A DNA stretch of 64,000 nucleotides from Bacteroidia bacterium (GCA_030430205.1 JAUIGE010000017.1:86316-150315); one strand, 5' to 3'; positions 43,951 through 53,438 are shown, counted from the first letter of the stretch. Notes: generated by a model not told the origin, from the sequence alone. A program made the numbers and translations.

Positions 43951-44646
43951 CTATTTTCCGCTCAAGGCCTGGGTGAAAGTCCCCATGATGTGCTGATAAC
44001 GCGTTCCCAAATCATTTTCGTATGCCTGCAAAAATACAAGAAAATGAGGGGAATCGAGGTAGGCATATTCAAAAATGCCGACCCTTCTCAGGATGCGTTT
44101 GAGCACATAGATGATATAGCCCCAATCTTTATATCGCAGGAGGTGCTTGTCCTGGGTAAATTTGTGGATGAAAGCGTCATAAGACGGGAGGTAGGCATCG
44201 TCGGCAAGCCAGCTTGTAAGCTTGCGGATTTGAGCTGCCTTGCAGTTTTCGAAATGATTGTAAAATTTATGCAAGAGCATTTCATCTTCCTGAATGAGCA
44301 GCCTGTCGAGGCTTAATTCAAGCAAAATATGGGCGACAAAAAAGCTGCGCTGTATGTCCGACTGTGGGAAAGCCTCCCGCAGGTTTTGGGACATTTTGCG
44401 GGTTTCTTCATGGAAGAAATCAGAAGAATGGAAAATCTTATCGACCTGGAAATGGCGAATGACGCCCTGATAAAAGCTGTGCTGCTCCGCAGAAATCTCG
44501 CGATCCTGCACGCGCCTGGAGATATCCCGCTCTTTAAATTTGATCTTCCGATCGAAAACAGACAGTAAATCCGGGGTGCTGGCACCCACAACAAAAAGGC
44601 TGTCATCTATCTGATGATCCAAAAAAAAGTGGGAGAGAAAATTCAT
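43951..44646 (-). CDS. Hypothetical all-alpha protein, weakly AcpH-like
   Basis: 231 residues, mostly helical, with no signal peptide. It begins MNFLSHFFLDHQIDDSLFVV, which recalls the MNFLAHLHLA start of acyl-carrier-protein phosphodiesterases (AcpH), and contains SFFVAHILLELSLDRLL, where a His/Glu/Asp set could bind metal as in HD-like folds. The similarity is too weak to assign the reaction. It is divergent from the POT transporter gene. Confidence 0.65.
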   Translation of the reverse strand: MNFLSHFFLDHQIDDSLFVVGASTPDLLSVFDRKIKFKERDISRRVQDREISAEQHSFYQGVIRHFQVDKIFHSSDFFHEETRKMSQNLREAFPQSDIQRSFFVAHILLELSLDRLLIQEDEMLLHKFYNHFENCKAAQIRKLTSWLADDAYLPSYDAFIHKFTQDKHLLRYKDWGYIIYVLKRILRRVGIFEYAYLDSPHFLVFLQAYENDLGTRYQHIMGTFTQALSGK

Positions 44647-44748
44647 ATAAGATAGTTTTCACGTGGCAAAAAGGCGCACAAATATACAAATTGAAAGAAT
44701 CATGGCAAGGTCATTCTGCACGCTTGCTAAATATGTTCGGGACATTTT

Positions 44749-44778
44749 TTGTGAAAGAACGGGAAAATCATAGCTTTG
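44749..44778 (+). promoter_or_regulatory. Bacteroidota-type promoter of the POT gene
   Basis: TTG at 44749-44751 and a perfect -7 box TAGCTTTG at 44771-44778, 19 bases apart; ATG at 44829. Confidence 0.7.
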
Positions 44779-44828
44779 TTCATGCCACGATTGCCCATGA
44801 TTCAATTTATATATAACCTATTTTTCAT

Positions 44829-46781
44829 ATGAGTAAATCATTGTTACCCGGTCATCCCAGAGGTTTGATGACCCTGTTTTTCTCGGAGATGTGGGAGCGA
44901 TTCTGCTACTACGGGATGCGGACCCTGCTCACCCTCTATTTGGTGAAATCGTTGATGAAAGGCGATGGAGAAGCCGCCCTCCTTTATGGTGCTTATACAG
45001 GTTTGGTTTATGCTGCACCCATTTTGGGTGGAAGAATGGCAGACCAGTTTTTAGGATATAGGTGGGCTGTGATGTTAGGTGCTATCCTGATGGCTATTGG
45101 AGAATTTTTAATTCTTGGAGGTAATGAGACCATGCTCCTTGTAGGTATGGGAGCTTTGATTATTGGTAATGGCTATTTTAAAGCAAATATTTCTACCATC
45201 GTTGGAAAATTATATGCAGATGGAGATTCTCGAAGGGACTCCGGATTTACCATTTTTTATATTGGAATTAACGTTGGGGCGCTTTTAGCCACTACTGTGG
45301 TTGCGTTTGTCGGAGAAACCTATGGTTTTGAATATGGATTTGGCCTCGCTGGTCTGGGTATGCTTGCAGGCTTGCTGATCTTCTGGTTGGGGAAAGAAAA
45401 TTATGCGGCTGCACCGGGATTGGACATACGGGAAGCCGGGCAGAAAAAGGTCTTTGGCCCCCTTAATATGGCTCAGGTTGTGGCTTTGGGTTCACTATTG
45501 CTGATACCTCTATGTTATGTCCTGATATTGAATAACCAGGTGTTAAATTACCTCTTCCTGGTATTATTCGCCTTTGTTTCTATTTCTTTATATATGGCCG
45601 GGCAAAAAGAGGACAAGGAGACGGGTGAAAAAATCTGGAAGGACCGCATGGTAGCTTTGATTATTTTTATCGTTATCAATATCGTTTTCTGGGCATGTTT
45701 TGAGCAGGCGGGAACTTCGCTTACTCTATTTGCAGATAGAAATGTCGATAGAGGAATTTTTGGATGGGAGATGCCCGCGAGTATGACACAGTTTTTCAAC
45801 CCATTCTTCATCATTGTGTTTGGTTCGATCTTCTCACAGATGTGGATGACCCTTTCCCGTAAAGGCATGAATCCCAGCATTCCCATGAAATTTGCTTATG
45901 GAATTCTTCAGTTGGGTTTGGGTTTTTTGATTACTTATATCGGTTATCAGTTTTCAGAAGATAACCTGGTTCCTTTGCTCACACTGGTGTTTTTATATCT
46001 GTTACATACTACTGGCGAGCTTTTTCTATCGCCTATTGGGCTTTCGATGGTTACCAAACTTTCGCCTAAGAAAATGGCAGGAACTGCTATGGGAGCTTGG
46101 TTTTTGAGTTTTGCCATCGCCAACTTCCTGGGGGGGCAAATTGCTGCACTCACAGGAGCAGGACATGGCTCTGATGACAAAAAAGATAAAACAGAGTTTA
46201 CCCTAAGTACAACCGTTCAAGAGGCCTTTGATATGAAGTCAGATAAGCAGGGTTTTGAAAAATGGCAACCCATGGCCCCAGAATTGGAAAATCTGCCGAG
46301 AACAATGAAGAAAGATTATGCACTCCCTAAAAATATTTCTTACCAGAAATGGTTTAACATCAGGGATTGGGTAGAATTTAGAGAAGGTATAAGCGGAAGT
46401 AAAAACCTGCTAGAATGGCTTGAGTCAAGATCTATCACGGATACCTTGAAGTCAGCAGAAGCCTGGTTGAATCAAAGTGCTTGGGATGATCTGGGAAGAA
46501 GGTATGCTGCTATTGTCAGAAGTGATGAAAAAGCAGGTGATAATGCAGGAATAAGCCTCAAAGACTGGCAGTATTTTGGAGGAAATATCTCTGATTTCTC
46601 CGATGATGCTTCAATCAGTTTGGCTGATGCATACGAAAAACAAAGAGGTACAGTCCAGGAGAAAAGCCTGAACAAGTATGTTGGCGTTTTTAAGATCATT
46701 GGGCTCGTGTTATTGGGCTTTGCAGGATTGGTCGCATTGATTAGCGGTCCTCTCAAAAAACTCATGCACGGAGTCGAATAA
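44829..46781 (+). CDS. POT/PTR2 family proton-dependent oligopeptide transporter
   Basis: 650 residues with about 12-14 membrane helices. FFSEMWERFCYYGMRTLLTL is the PTR2 ExxER-type motif, and IGNGYFKANISTIVGKLY is the second signature. It takes up di- and tripeptides with protons across the inner membrane. The family is usually ~480-520 residues; here a hydrophilic stretch of about 160 residues (from TGAGHGSDDKKDKTEF to QEKSLNKYV) is inserted before the last helix. It has its own promoter and terminator. Confidence 0.93.
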   Translation: MSKSLLPGHPRGLMTLFFSEMWERFCYYGMRTLLTLYLVKSLMKGDGEAALLYGAYTGLVYAAPILGGRMADQFLGYRWAVMLGAILMAIGEFLILGGNETMLLVGMGALIIGNGYFKANISTIVGKLYADGDSRRDSGFTIFYIGINVGALLATTVVAFVGETYGFEYGFGLAGLGMLAGLLIFWLGKENYAAAPGLDIREAGQKKVFGPLNMAQVVALGSLLLIPLCYVLILNNQVLNYLFLVLFAFVSISLYMAGQKEDKETGEKIWKDRMVALIIFIVINIVFWACFEQAGTSLTLFADRNVDRGIFGWEMPASMTQFFNPFFIIVFGSIFSQMWMTLSRKGMNPSIPMKFAYGILQLGLGFLITYIGYQFSEDNLVPLLTLVFLYLLHTTGELFLSPIGLSMVTKLSPKKMAGTAMGAWFLSFAIANFLGGQIAALTGAGHGSDDKKDKTEFTLSTTVQEAFDMKSDKQGFEKWQPMAPELENLPRTMKKDYALPKNISYQKWFNIRDWVEFREGISGSKNLLEWLESRSITDTLKSAEAWLNQSAWDDLGRRYAAIVRSDEKAGDNAGISLKDWQYFGGNISDFSDDASISLADAYEKQRGTVQEKSLNKYVGVFKIIGLVLLGFAGLVALISGPLKKLMHGVE

Positions 46782-46805
46782 TGACTTTGTCATCATGAAT
46801 TATAC

Positions 46806-46837
46806 AAGCCGCCTCTTTATGGGGCGGCTTTTGTTTT
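46806..46837 (+). terminator. Rho-independent terminator of the POT gene
   Basis: AAGCCGCC/GGCGGCTT stem with a TCTTTATGG loop, then TTTGTTTTT, 25 bases after the stop. Confidence 0.88.
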
Positions 46838-46904
46838 TGGGGCCTTTCAGATTTGATGCCTCTGATAGCAGACATATTTACACGATTTATTATCTTGCCG
46901 CGGC

Positions 46905-47675
46905 ATGAAACACCCCATTACAGAATCATTCTCGCATCAGAAAAGAAATCAGTCCAAAGGATTGGCGATGCTGCTCGACCCTGATAAGGTCGTTTTGGAT
47001 GAGGTGGAAGCATTGGTTAGGCGTGCAGAGGCCACTGCCGTAGATTACTTCTTTGTGGGTGGTAGCCTGCTGACGCATGGCGGTATCCACGAATTGGTCA
47101 ATGAGCTGAAAGCCTGTACCCGGCTTCCTGTGATCCTTTTTCCGGGTAGTGTCTACCAGATAGTGCCAGAGGCAGATGCGATCTTGTTTTTGTCACTCAT
47201 CAGTGGCAGAAATCCTGATCTGTTGATAGGGCAGCATGTAGTCGCTGCGCCTTTGCTGCGAAGCAGCGGGATAGAAGTTGTCTCTACCGGCTATATGCTG
47301 GTGGATTCAGGAAAGCCAACAACCGCTCATTATATTTCCAATACGCATCCTATTCCTTATAATAAAGCCGATATTGCACTGTGTACAGCCATGGCCGGAG
47401 AGTTTTTGGGACTGAAAGTCATCTATATGGACGGCGGAAGCGGGGCGGAGAGACCTTTATCTGAGGAGATGGTGCGCACTGTAAGCAAGGGCATAGAGGT
47501 GCCCCTGATCGTCGGAGGAGGAATCCGATCTGTGCAGGAAGCAGTCAACATATGGGAAGCCGGTGCGGATATCATTGTCATTGGAAATGCTTTAGAAAAA
47601 GACCCCAAAGGAACGCTCCTGGAAGACTTAGCGGTAGCCAAGAGTGCTTTTAACAAAAAAATCAAACTATCCTGA
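46905..47675 (+). CDS. Geranylgeranylglyceryl phosphate synthase family protein (GGGPS/PcrB)
   Basis: 256 residues, a TIM-barrel prenyltransferase. GLAMLLDPDKV near the N-terminus, DYFFVGGSLLTHGG, LFPGSVYQI, YMDGGSGAERPL and PLIVGGGIRSVQEA, AGADIIVIGNALEKDP fit the GGGPS family. It joins a polyprenyl diphosphate to glycerol-1-phosphate, the ether-lipid step known from archaea; bacterial members include PcrB (Firmicutes) and a Bacteroidota group. The product in this organism is not known. A TATCTTGC box lies only 14 bases upstream of the ATG. The start of the next gene follows the stop by one base. Confidence 0.9.
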   Translation: MKHPITESFSHQKRNQSKGLAMLLDPDKVVLDEVEALVRRAEATAVDYFFVGGSLLTHGGIHELVNELKACTRLPVILFPGSVYQIVPEADAILFLSLISGRNPDLLIGQHVVAAPLLRSSGIEVVSTGYMLVDSGKPTTAHYISNTHPIPYNKADIALCTAMAGEFLGLKVIYMDGGSGAERPLSEEMVRTVSKGIEVPLIVGGGIRSVQEAVNIWEAGADIIVIGNALEKDPKGTLLEDLAVAKSAFNKKIKLS

Positions 47676-47676
47676 T

Positions 47677-48093
47677 ATGCGATTGGCAACAACTTTTCTT
47701 TCTTTTTTAATTGGAACCCTTTTTCTGACAGCATGTGGCCCATCTATTCCTCCTGAGGCTGATGTGCGTGCGAAAATCGTCGGGTCCTATTGCAGCGATG
47801 ATTATCGCCTGATACTGACCGATAGCAGCTATCGCTCTACCAAGTACCGCAAAGGTATCGTCAGCAGTGCTTTCAATATTGAAAGCTGCAAAGGCAGCTA
47901 TGAACTCGCCCTGGAAGACGGAAAGTGGGTGATCCACTTTGCCAAAGACAGCAACCCCCGCGGCATTGCCAATTGCAAGCAAACCTATACGCTCTGGACA
48001 CAGGAGGAAGGCTTCCTTATTGGAGAGGAAAGCATTGAAATGAAAGAACCCATTGATAATACCCCTTTGAAGAAGGGGAGTTGTACGGAGTAG
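47677..48093 (+). CDS. Small hypothetical lipoprotein
   Basis: 138 residues from the ATG at 47677, one base after the GGGPS stop, so translation is probably coupled. The signal MRLATTFLSFLIGTLFLTAC ends in a lipobox Cys. The rest is a small beta-rich domain with four further Cys (CSDD, ESCKGSY, NCKQTY, GSCTE), perhaps disulfide-bonded. No family is recognised. Confidence 0.75.
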   Translation: MRLATTFLSFLIGTLFLTACGPSIPPEADVRAKIVGSYCSDDYRLILTDSSYRSTKYRKGIVSSAFNIESCKGSYELALEDGKWVIHFAKDSNPRGIANCKQTYTLWTQEEGFLIGEESIEMKEPIDNTPLKKGSCTE

Positions 48094-48098
48094 GGGAA

Positions 48099-48166
48099 GT
48101 TTCGGGTTGGGAGTTTCGGGTTCCGGGTGATTGAGTCTCGAAACCCGAAACCCGAAACCCGAAACA
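48099..48166. repeat. Heptamer repeat with inverted arms upstream of nuoM
   Basis: GTTTCGG units on the left and four CCCGAAA units on the right (about 48139-48165) form a potential hairpin. It lies between the lipoprotein stop and the nuoM -7 box. Confidence 0.92.
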
Positions 48167-48180
48167 AAAAAACTTTTTTG

Positions 48181-48188
48181 TACCTTCG
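48181..48188 (+). promoter_or_regulatory. Putative -7 box of nuoM
   Basis: TACCTTCG matches TAnnTTTG at 7 of 8 positions, 26 bases before the ATG. The -33 zone falls in or next to the heptamer repeat, and no TTG is found there. Confidence 0.45.
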
Positions 48189-48213
48189 CCCCAAAATTTG
48201 AGTTAAGATCCTC

Positions 48214-49791
48214 ATGGAGCAAACGAACCTGATTTACCTGATGTTGCTGGCCCCTTTGGCGGGCATACCTTTGATAGCTTTGTTGCAAAAGCCGATGAGC
48301 AAGACTGTAGCCTTTCTGCTGTCGCTGGTCCCTTTTGTGATAAGTGTCCTGCTTTGGGCAGGCTTTAGCAGCGCCGAAAAATATGAAGGCTTTGCCTATT
48401 ATTCTTCTGTCAGTTGGTTCTCCAGCGAGAACTTTGATATTTCTTTTGCGCTGGGCATGGATGGTATTTCCCTGATGATGATCGTCATGACCACCCTGCT
48501 TTTTCCGCTGATCCTGCTCTATAGCTGGAATCGGATAGAGAAGCAGGTGAGGCTCTATTATATTATGCTGATGGTGATGGAAACGGCCATTATTGGCTTT
48601 TTCCTGTCATTGGACATGCTGCTTTTTTATGTCTTCTTTGAGCTCGTGCTCATCCCTGCGATCTTCTTCATCGGCATCTGGGGCGATGCCAACAGGCGCG
48701 AAGCGGCCATCAAATTTTTCCTTTACACCCTGGCGGGTTCTCTGCTGATGCTCATTGCCATCATCTATATGGGCACCGCCGCCGTCACCGACGGCTTCAC
48801 CACCAACTACTTCACGCTTCAGGAAGCGGGATTCGAGCCTGCTTTGCAGGGCTGGCTCTTCCTGGCCTTCGCCATCAGCTTCGGCATCAAAGCGCCGATC
48901 TTCCCTTTTCACTCCTGGCAGGCCGATGCCTACTCAGCCTCTTCTACCACGGGTACCGTGATCATGGCAGCTATTTTATCCAAAATGGGCGTCTACGGCT
49001 TGCTCCGTTTTTGCATGCCGCTCTTCCCGGATGCCTTCGCTACCTATGCGCCCTGGGTCGCTACCCTGGGGGTAATCGGCATCATCTATGGCGCCATGGC
49101 CGCCTTTGCCCAAAATGACCTGAAGCGTCTGCTCGCTTACTCTTCGCTTTCTCATATAGGCTTTATCGTGCTGGGCATTTTTGCCTTTGATAGCGCAGTG
49201 GCTTCCAGCGGAGCGGTGCTCCAGATGGTGGCACATGGTATTTCTACTGCAGCCCTCTTCTTCCTGGTAGGCATGATAGAAGACCGCAGAGGCAGCCGCC
49301 TCATCAGTGATTATCAGGGCATTGCGAAGCAATTGCCGATTTTCGCATTTCTCTTTGTCATCAGTGTGATGGCATCAGTAGGCCTGCCCGGCCTGAGTGG
49401 TTTTGTGGGAGAATTTATGATCATGTTAGGGGCTTTTGGTTCTGCTCTGGCAGGAGGAAAAGTGCTGACAATATTCGCCGCTACCGGCGTGATCATCGCA
49501 GGGATATACCTGCTCACCATGACCCGAAAAGTCCTTTTCGGAAAACTCGACAAAGCCGCCAATCAGCAATTGTCTGATCTGCGAATGCGCGAGATCGCGC
49601 TGCTCACTCCACTTGTCATCCTGATGATCTGGATTGGTTTGAATGCCACGCCATTCCTCCGCCCAATCAATGAAAGCCTCAGCCCTGGGGTAGAACAAGT
49701 GGATGTGGATTTGGAAAATATTCCGGATGGAGAAGAAGCGCTTCCCCTCAAAGAAGAAGAGGGAGAGTCAGAAGAAACAGCCTTACGCTAA
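48214..49791 (+). CDS. nuoM: NADH-quinone oxidoreductase subunit M-like protein (solitary)
   Basis: 525 residues with about 14 membrane helices. FALGMDGISLMMIVMTTLLF, FFELVLIPAIFFIGIWGDAN and AFAISFGIKAPIFPFHSWQA with its Lys and Glu residues are the proton-channel signatures of NuoM. In complex I this antiporter-like subunit translocates protons. The neighbours are not nuo genes: a lipoprotein and GGGPS upstream and an opposite-strand Wzz-like gene downstream. It could serve complex I in trans or another antiporter-type complex. The C-terminal ~40 residues are acidic (EEALPLKEEEGESEE). Its end overlaps the Wzz-like gene by 9 bases. Confidence 0.9.
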   Translation: MEQTNLIYLMLLAPLAGIPLIALLQKPMSKTVAFLLSLVPFVISVLLWAGFSSAEKYEGFAYYSSVSWFSSENFDISFALGMDGISLMMIVMTTLLFPLILLYSWNRIEKQVRLYYIMLMVMETAIIGFFLSLDMLLFYVFFELVLIPAIFFIGIWGDANRREAAIKFFLYTLAGSLLMLIAIIYMGTAAVTDGFTTNYFTLQEAGFEPALQGWLFLAFAISFGIKAPIFPFHSWQADAYSASSTTGTVIMAAILSKMGVYGLLRFCMPLFPDAFATYAPWVATLGVIGIIYGAMAAFAQNDLKRLLAYSSLSHIGFIVLGIFAFDSAVASSGAVLQMVAHGISTAALFFLVGMIEDRRGSRLISDYQGIAKQLPIFAFLFVISVMASVGLPGLSGFVGEFMIMLGAFGSALAGGKVLTIFAATGVIIAGIYLLTMTRKVLFGKLDKAANQQLSDLRMREIALLTPLVILMIWIGLNATPFLRPINESLSPGVEQVDVDLENIPDGEEALPLKEEEGESEETALR

Positions 49792-50787
49792 GGCTTTTTC
49801 AAGCAAAATACGCAAGTCTGCGCGCCATATTTTCCTGCTTACCCACAGGTACATGAGCAGGATTCCCAATACCATACCAACTACAAGATAGGTAAGTTTG
49901 CTTGCTTCCAGCTTGCGAAAAGGGGGCTCCGGTTTGTCCAGTATCTGGATGGTAGGGGTATTTTGTTGAATTTGAGAAATGGCTTTCTCCCTTGATAATT
50001 CATATTGCTTGAGCACCTGAATCAGGCTTCCATTCTCGATTTCCCGTTTTTGGGCTTCCAGCCTGTCTATAGCCCTAACGCCAAAAACGGCTTTATCAGC
50101 AAAACGTGCGATAAACCTGGCATTTGCCTCAACAAGGGTGCGTACAGAGTCTGATTTTTCCTGGTAAAAACGATAATCCAGGCTGTCTTTTTCCGTGCGC
50201 TTTTTTACCAGATAGCTTTTTAATTCATCTATAGCCAGTTTGCTTACCTCTTCTACCAATTCAGGTTCACCAAAGGTAAAACTCATCAGGAGGAAGCTGT
50301 ATTTATCCACAGAAATACGTAGGCCTGAGCGTACCATTTTGCCTGCTGAAATGATTTTTTGAGGATAGGGAATAGCCGAAATGTCAGGTTTGCCCTTGAC
50401 AAGATTTTTCCAGTTAAATCTTTCAACCATATAATAGTTCAGCAAGGCATCAGCCATCAGTACCTGTTCTCCCCTATATACAAGGCTGTCAGCAGCCACC
50501 TTTTCGCTTAGATACCGACTGCTCAAAACGCCCGAAATCTCCTCTCCGCCTGAGCCTTGTATGCCTCCACCACCCAGAAGGTTGGCCAGAGGGTCCAGTG
50601 ACACAGATTGGTTTTTGCCTTTTTCGGGTAAAAAGGAGGTACTGGCTGTATACAAAGTCTCTTTGGTGTGGCTGTAAGCCCACATCAGGCCACCAAAGAG
50701 GATGGCCGATAGCAGCAACAACCACCAATATTGGAAAAAGGGGGCTTTGTATTTATGGATGGTATGCTGTAGTTGATCGATTGTCAT
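49783..50787 (-). CDS. Wzz-like polysaccharide chain-length determinant
   Basis: 334 residues with two membrane helices (about 20-38 and near 298-317) around a long periplasmic, partly coiled-coil region. YWWLLLLSAILFGGLMWAY and TIQILDKPEPPFRKLEASK, with the Pro-rich box before the second helix, fit Wzz/PCP-type proteins. No kinase domain follows, unlike the BY-kinase fusions of many phyla. It sets the length of, or helps export, a surface polysaccharide. It overlaps the Wza-like gene by one base, so both are co-expressed. Confidence 0.85.
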   Translation of the reverse strand: MTIDQLQHTIHKYKAPFFQYWWLLLLSAILFGGLMWAYSHTKETLYTASTSFLPEKGKNQSVSLDPLANLLGGGGIQGSGGEEISGVLSSRYLSEKVAADSLVYRGEQVLMADALLNYYMVERFNWKNLVKGKPDISAIPYPQKIISAGKMVRSGLRISVDKYSFLLMSFTFGEPELVEEVSKLAIDELKSYLVKKRTEKDSLDYRFYQEKSDSVRTLVEANARFIARFADKAVFGVRAIDRLEAQKREIENGSLIQVLKQYELSREKAISQIQQNTPTIQILDKPEPPFRKLEASKLTYLVVGMVLGILLMYLWVSRKIWRADLRILLEKALA

Positions 50788-53438
50788 TATGGTTTGAGTT
50801 GGCGCATGATAACTACCAGAGTGAGCAGAGCTGTCAAGCTAGAAACGACCTCTTCAAATTGTAGTCCCTCACTTTCGCCTTCTTTTTTCTTTTCTTTTTC
50901 AGGTCTTTTGGCGACAATCAGGGTGCTTCCCTGCTCTACGGCCGGGTATTTTACGATACCCATAAAAGATTTTGCCCTGCGAAAGCGTCCGTCAGCATAC
51001 TGGATGGTGCATTGTCTGCGCCTGGTCCTATTGTCAAAGCCTCCCGCCAGGTTGACATAATACCTGTAGCGGTCATGGCCTTGTTCATATTGGACTACCA
51101 CGCCCGGCTGGAGTACATTGCCGACTATGGTGACGATCTCGGTGCGGGGAGGAATAACCAGCAGATCGCCTGGAAGAAGGGAAATATCATAACTGGAACC
51201 AGGACGGCGGATGGCTTTGTCAAGCCTTATGGAAATTTTTCCTACCTCCGGGCGGTCCAGGTAAGCGCCTTTGATATCTGCAAGGCGGGTGACACCACCG
51301 GCTTTATATACCAATGAGCTGATACGTTCATCTTTGGCTTCCTTATTATACTCTCCGGGTGAGATAACTTCTCCCTGAACAAAAATGCTTTCCTGCAATT
51401 CAAATTTGGGATTTTTGCGCACGAAGATCTGGTCGTAGGAATTGATAAAAATCGTGTCAAGAGAAGGATCTTCCTGCCATAAGTAATTGGTAGAGACCGT
51501 TTTTATGCGGATGGGGGTAGGGACTAATTCCCCTGTCTCATCCCTTTTATTGATTACCCGGGAGAGTTCTATTCTTCCATAATCAGCTTCTATTTTGAAG
51601 CCTCCAGCCTGAAAGAGAATATCCTTCAGGCTCATATTGGGGCGTATTTGGTATTCGTCAGGTTGATTGACATATCCTTTTACCGCAACTTTTCCCTGAA
51701 AAATAAAATCAGCTTTATTATAAACCTGCACCCGCTCAAAGTCTTTCATCTTGATAGCTGCGAGCTCAGGATTATTTTGCCAGGTATTGTCTATGGGGAT
51801 GCGCTTGATGGTAGACGAATCTCTTTTTGCCTGGTTCAATGCTGTTTCACTTATTTCAAGTTTATAATACAGATCAATATAGCTGTGATCGGCCGTTTTT
51901 TTCAGGCCTCCTGCAAGGAAAATCAAATCCCTCAGGCTCATGTCTTCCGAAACTTCATAGGTGCCTGGCAATTCTACTTCCCCTGAGATGGAGATTAGCT
52001 CTAAGGGGAAAAATTGAGATTTTGAAAAAACCAGAATCTTGTCATATACCTGAAGGGGAGGGTTGATGGCAGAGTCTATGCTGGCCGCTGCCTGGCGTAA
52101 ATCGACCTCTATATAACTTAGCTCATTAGGGCTAAGCAGCCGCACAATATAAGCCGTCTCCAGATAGGCTTCTTTCAGCGGGCCACCGGCCCGTGCCACG
52201 ACATCGGCGAGGCGCTCGCCTTGCATGATCTCATAGGTGTCAGGATACCTGACAAAGCCGGTTACTTCCACAAAATTGTGGATGCCTTTTCGCAAGTCTC
52301 TGATAGTGAGTACATCCCCATCGAAGAGGGGGAAATCCTGCTGCTCTTTGAGCAGCGCACTCAGGTTGAAATCGATCAGCTCTTCCTGCTCGTCTATGAC
52401 CCTTTTCAGCTGGACATTGCTCAGCACTGCGTCATAATTCAGGCCGCCGGCAAAGCCAAGCAAGGACTTTAGGTTTTCCTTTTCCTTCAATTCAAACCCC
52501 AGGGGCCGTTTTACACTTCCCTGAATATATGCAATCCGGCCCTGGATAGGTACCAGGATCAGGTCATCTTCCTGCAAAAAAACGGGCTCATTTTTTCCGT
52601 CAATCAGGTATTCATACAAATCCAGCGTCTGCACGGTCTTGCCGTTTCGTTTGATAAGGATATTGCGTACGCTGCCTGTCGGCAGGATGCCGCCTGCCTC
52701 AAAGAGAGAGTTGAAGGCGGAAGTGGAAGCCGGAATTTTGTAGGTCCCCGGACGTGCAATTTCTCCAACGATATTGATATGGATGCTGCGGCGATTTTGG
52801 CCGAGTTCTACTTCTATGCTTGATCCCGATAGCATCACTGTCCGCTCAAAGCGGTTGATGATCGCCTGCTTTGCCTGCCGATAACTCAGGCCTGCCACAT
52901 ATATTTTCCCAAATTGCCCTTTGTAATAGACAGACCCATCCTGTTGAACGGGCATTTTTTGAGAAAAAGCCGAAACTCCCCAGACCGTAACGGCAAATAC
53001 ATCACCTGGTCCTACAATGTAGTTATCCGGAGGGGTCAGGCTCTGAGCCCTGTTGAAACTGATGTCATCACGTTGAAATATCTGATGGCCAAATATGGCC
53101 GAAGAAGAGGCCGCAGGCTGCATGTCTTGTGGTGACTGATTTTTGTTTTTTGTACTGTCTTTTGGAAAGACGGTTTCGTTTTCCAAAACAGGGTCTGTCG
53201 TCGTAATTTGAGGAGAATAAGCCTGCTCTGCCTGCTGCCCTTTGTTTTCAGAAAGGCTTTGCGCATTGATCAGAGAATCAACCTTTTCCTCAGGAATACC
53301 TCTATCTATAAGTTCCTGCTTGCGTTGCTCAATGTCTTCAATTTTTACTCCCGGAGGGAGCTGGGTCGTCTGCGCCCAACTTACAACAGATATGAAAATG
53401 GCTGCTGTCAATAGAATCGCTCGAAAATATATGCTCAT
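50787..53438 (-). CDS. Wza-like polysaccharide export protein with several SLBB domains
   Basis: 883 residues with a signal peptide (AILLTAAIFISVVSWAQ). A Poly_export domain (NYIVGPGDVFAVTVWG, GQFGKIYVAGLSYRQAKQAI) is followed by about six SLBB-type units, each with a pattern like VNIVGEIARPGTYKIP, VQGEVISPGEYN or ISGEVELPGTYEV. A C-terminal hydrophobic helix (VVSSLTALLTLVVIM) may anchor it. It should form the outer-membrane channel for an exopolysaccharide or capsule together with the Wzz-like protein. It is divergent from the M1 peptidase gene. Confidence 0.9.
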   Translation of the reverse strand: MSIYFRAILLTAAIFISVVSWAQTTQLPPGVKIEDIEQRKQELIDRGIPEEKVDSLINAQSLSENKGQQAEQAYSPQITTTDPVLENETVFPKDSTKNKNQSPQDMQPAASSSAIFGHQIFQRDDISFNRAQSLTPPDNYIVGPGDVFAVTVWGVSAFSQKMPVQQDGSVYYKGQFGKIYVAGLSYRQAKQAIINRFERTVMLSGSSIEVELGQNRRSIHINIVGEIARPGTYKIPASTSAFNSLFEAGGILPTGSVRNILIKRNGKTVQTLDLYEYLIDGKNEPVFLQEDDLILVPIQGRIAYIQGSVKRPLGFELKEKENLKSLLGFAGGLNYDAVLSNVQLKRVIDEQEELIDFNLSALLKEQQDFPLFDGDVLTIRDLRKGIHNFVEVTGFVRYPDTYEIMQGERLADVVARAGGPLKEAYLETAYIVRLLSPNELSYIEVDLRQAAASIDSAINPPLQVYDKILVFSKSQFFPLELISISGEVELPGTYEVSEDMSLRDLIFLAGGLKKTADHSYIDLYYKLEISETALNQAKRDSSTIKRIPIDNTWQNNPELAAIKMKDFERVQVYNKADFIFQGKVAVKGYVNQPDEYQIRPNMSLKDILFQAGGFKIEADYGRIELSRVINKRDETGELVPTPIRIKTVSTNYLWQEDPSLDTIFINSYDQIFVRKNPKFELQESIFVQGEVISPGEYNKEAKDERISSLVYKAGGVTRLADIKGAYLDRPEVGKISIRLDKAIRRPGSSYDISLLPGDLLVIPPRTEIVTIVGNVLQPGVVVQYEQGHDRYRYYVNLAGGFDNRTRRRQCTIQYADGRFRRAKSFMGIVKYPAVEQGSTLIVAKRPEKEKKKEGESEGLQFEEVVSSLTALLTLVVIMRQLKP

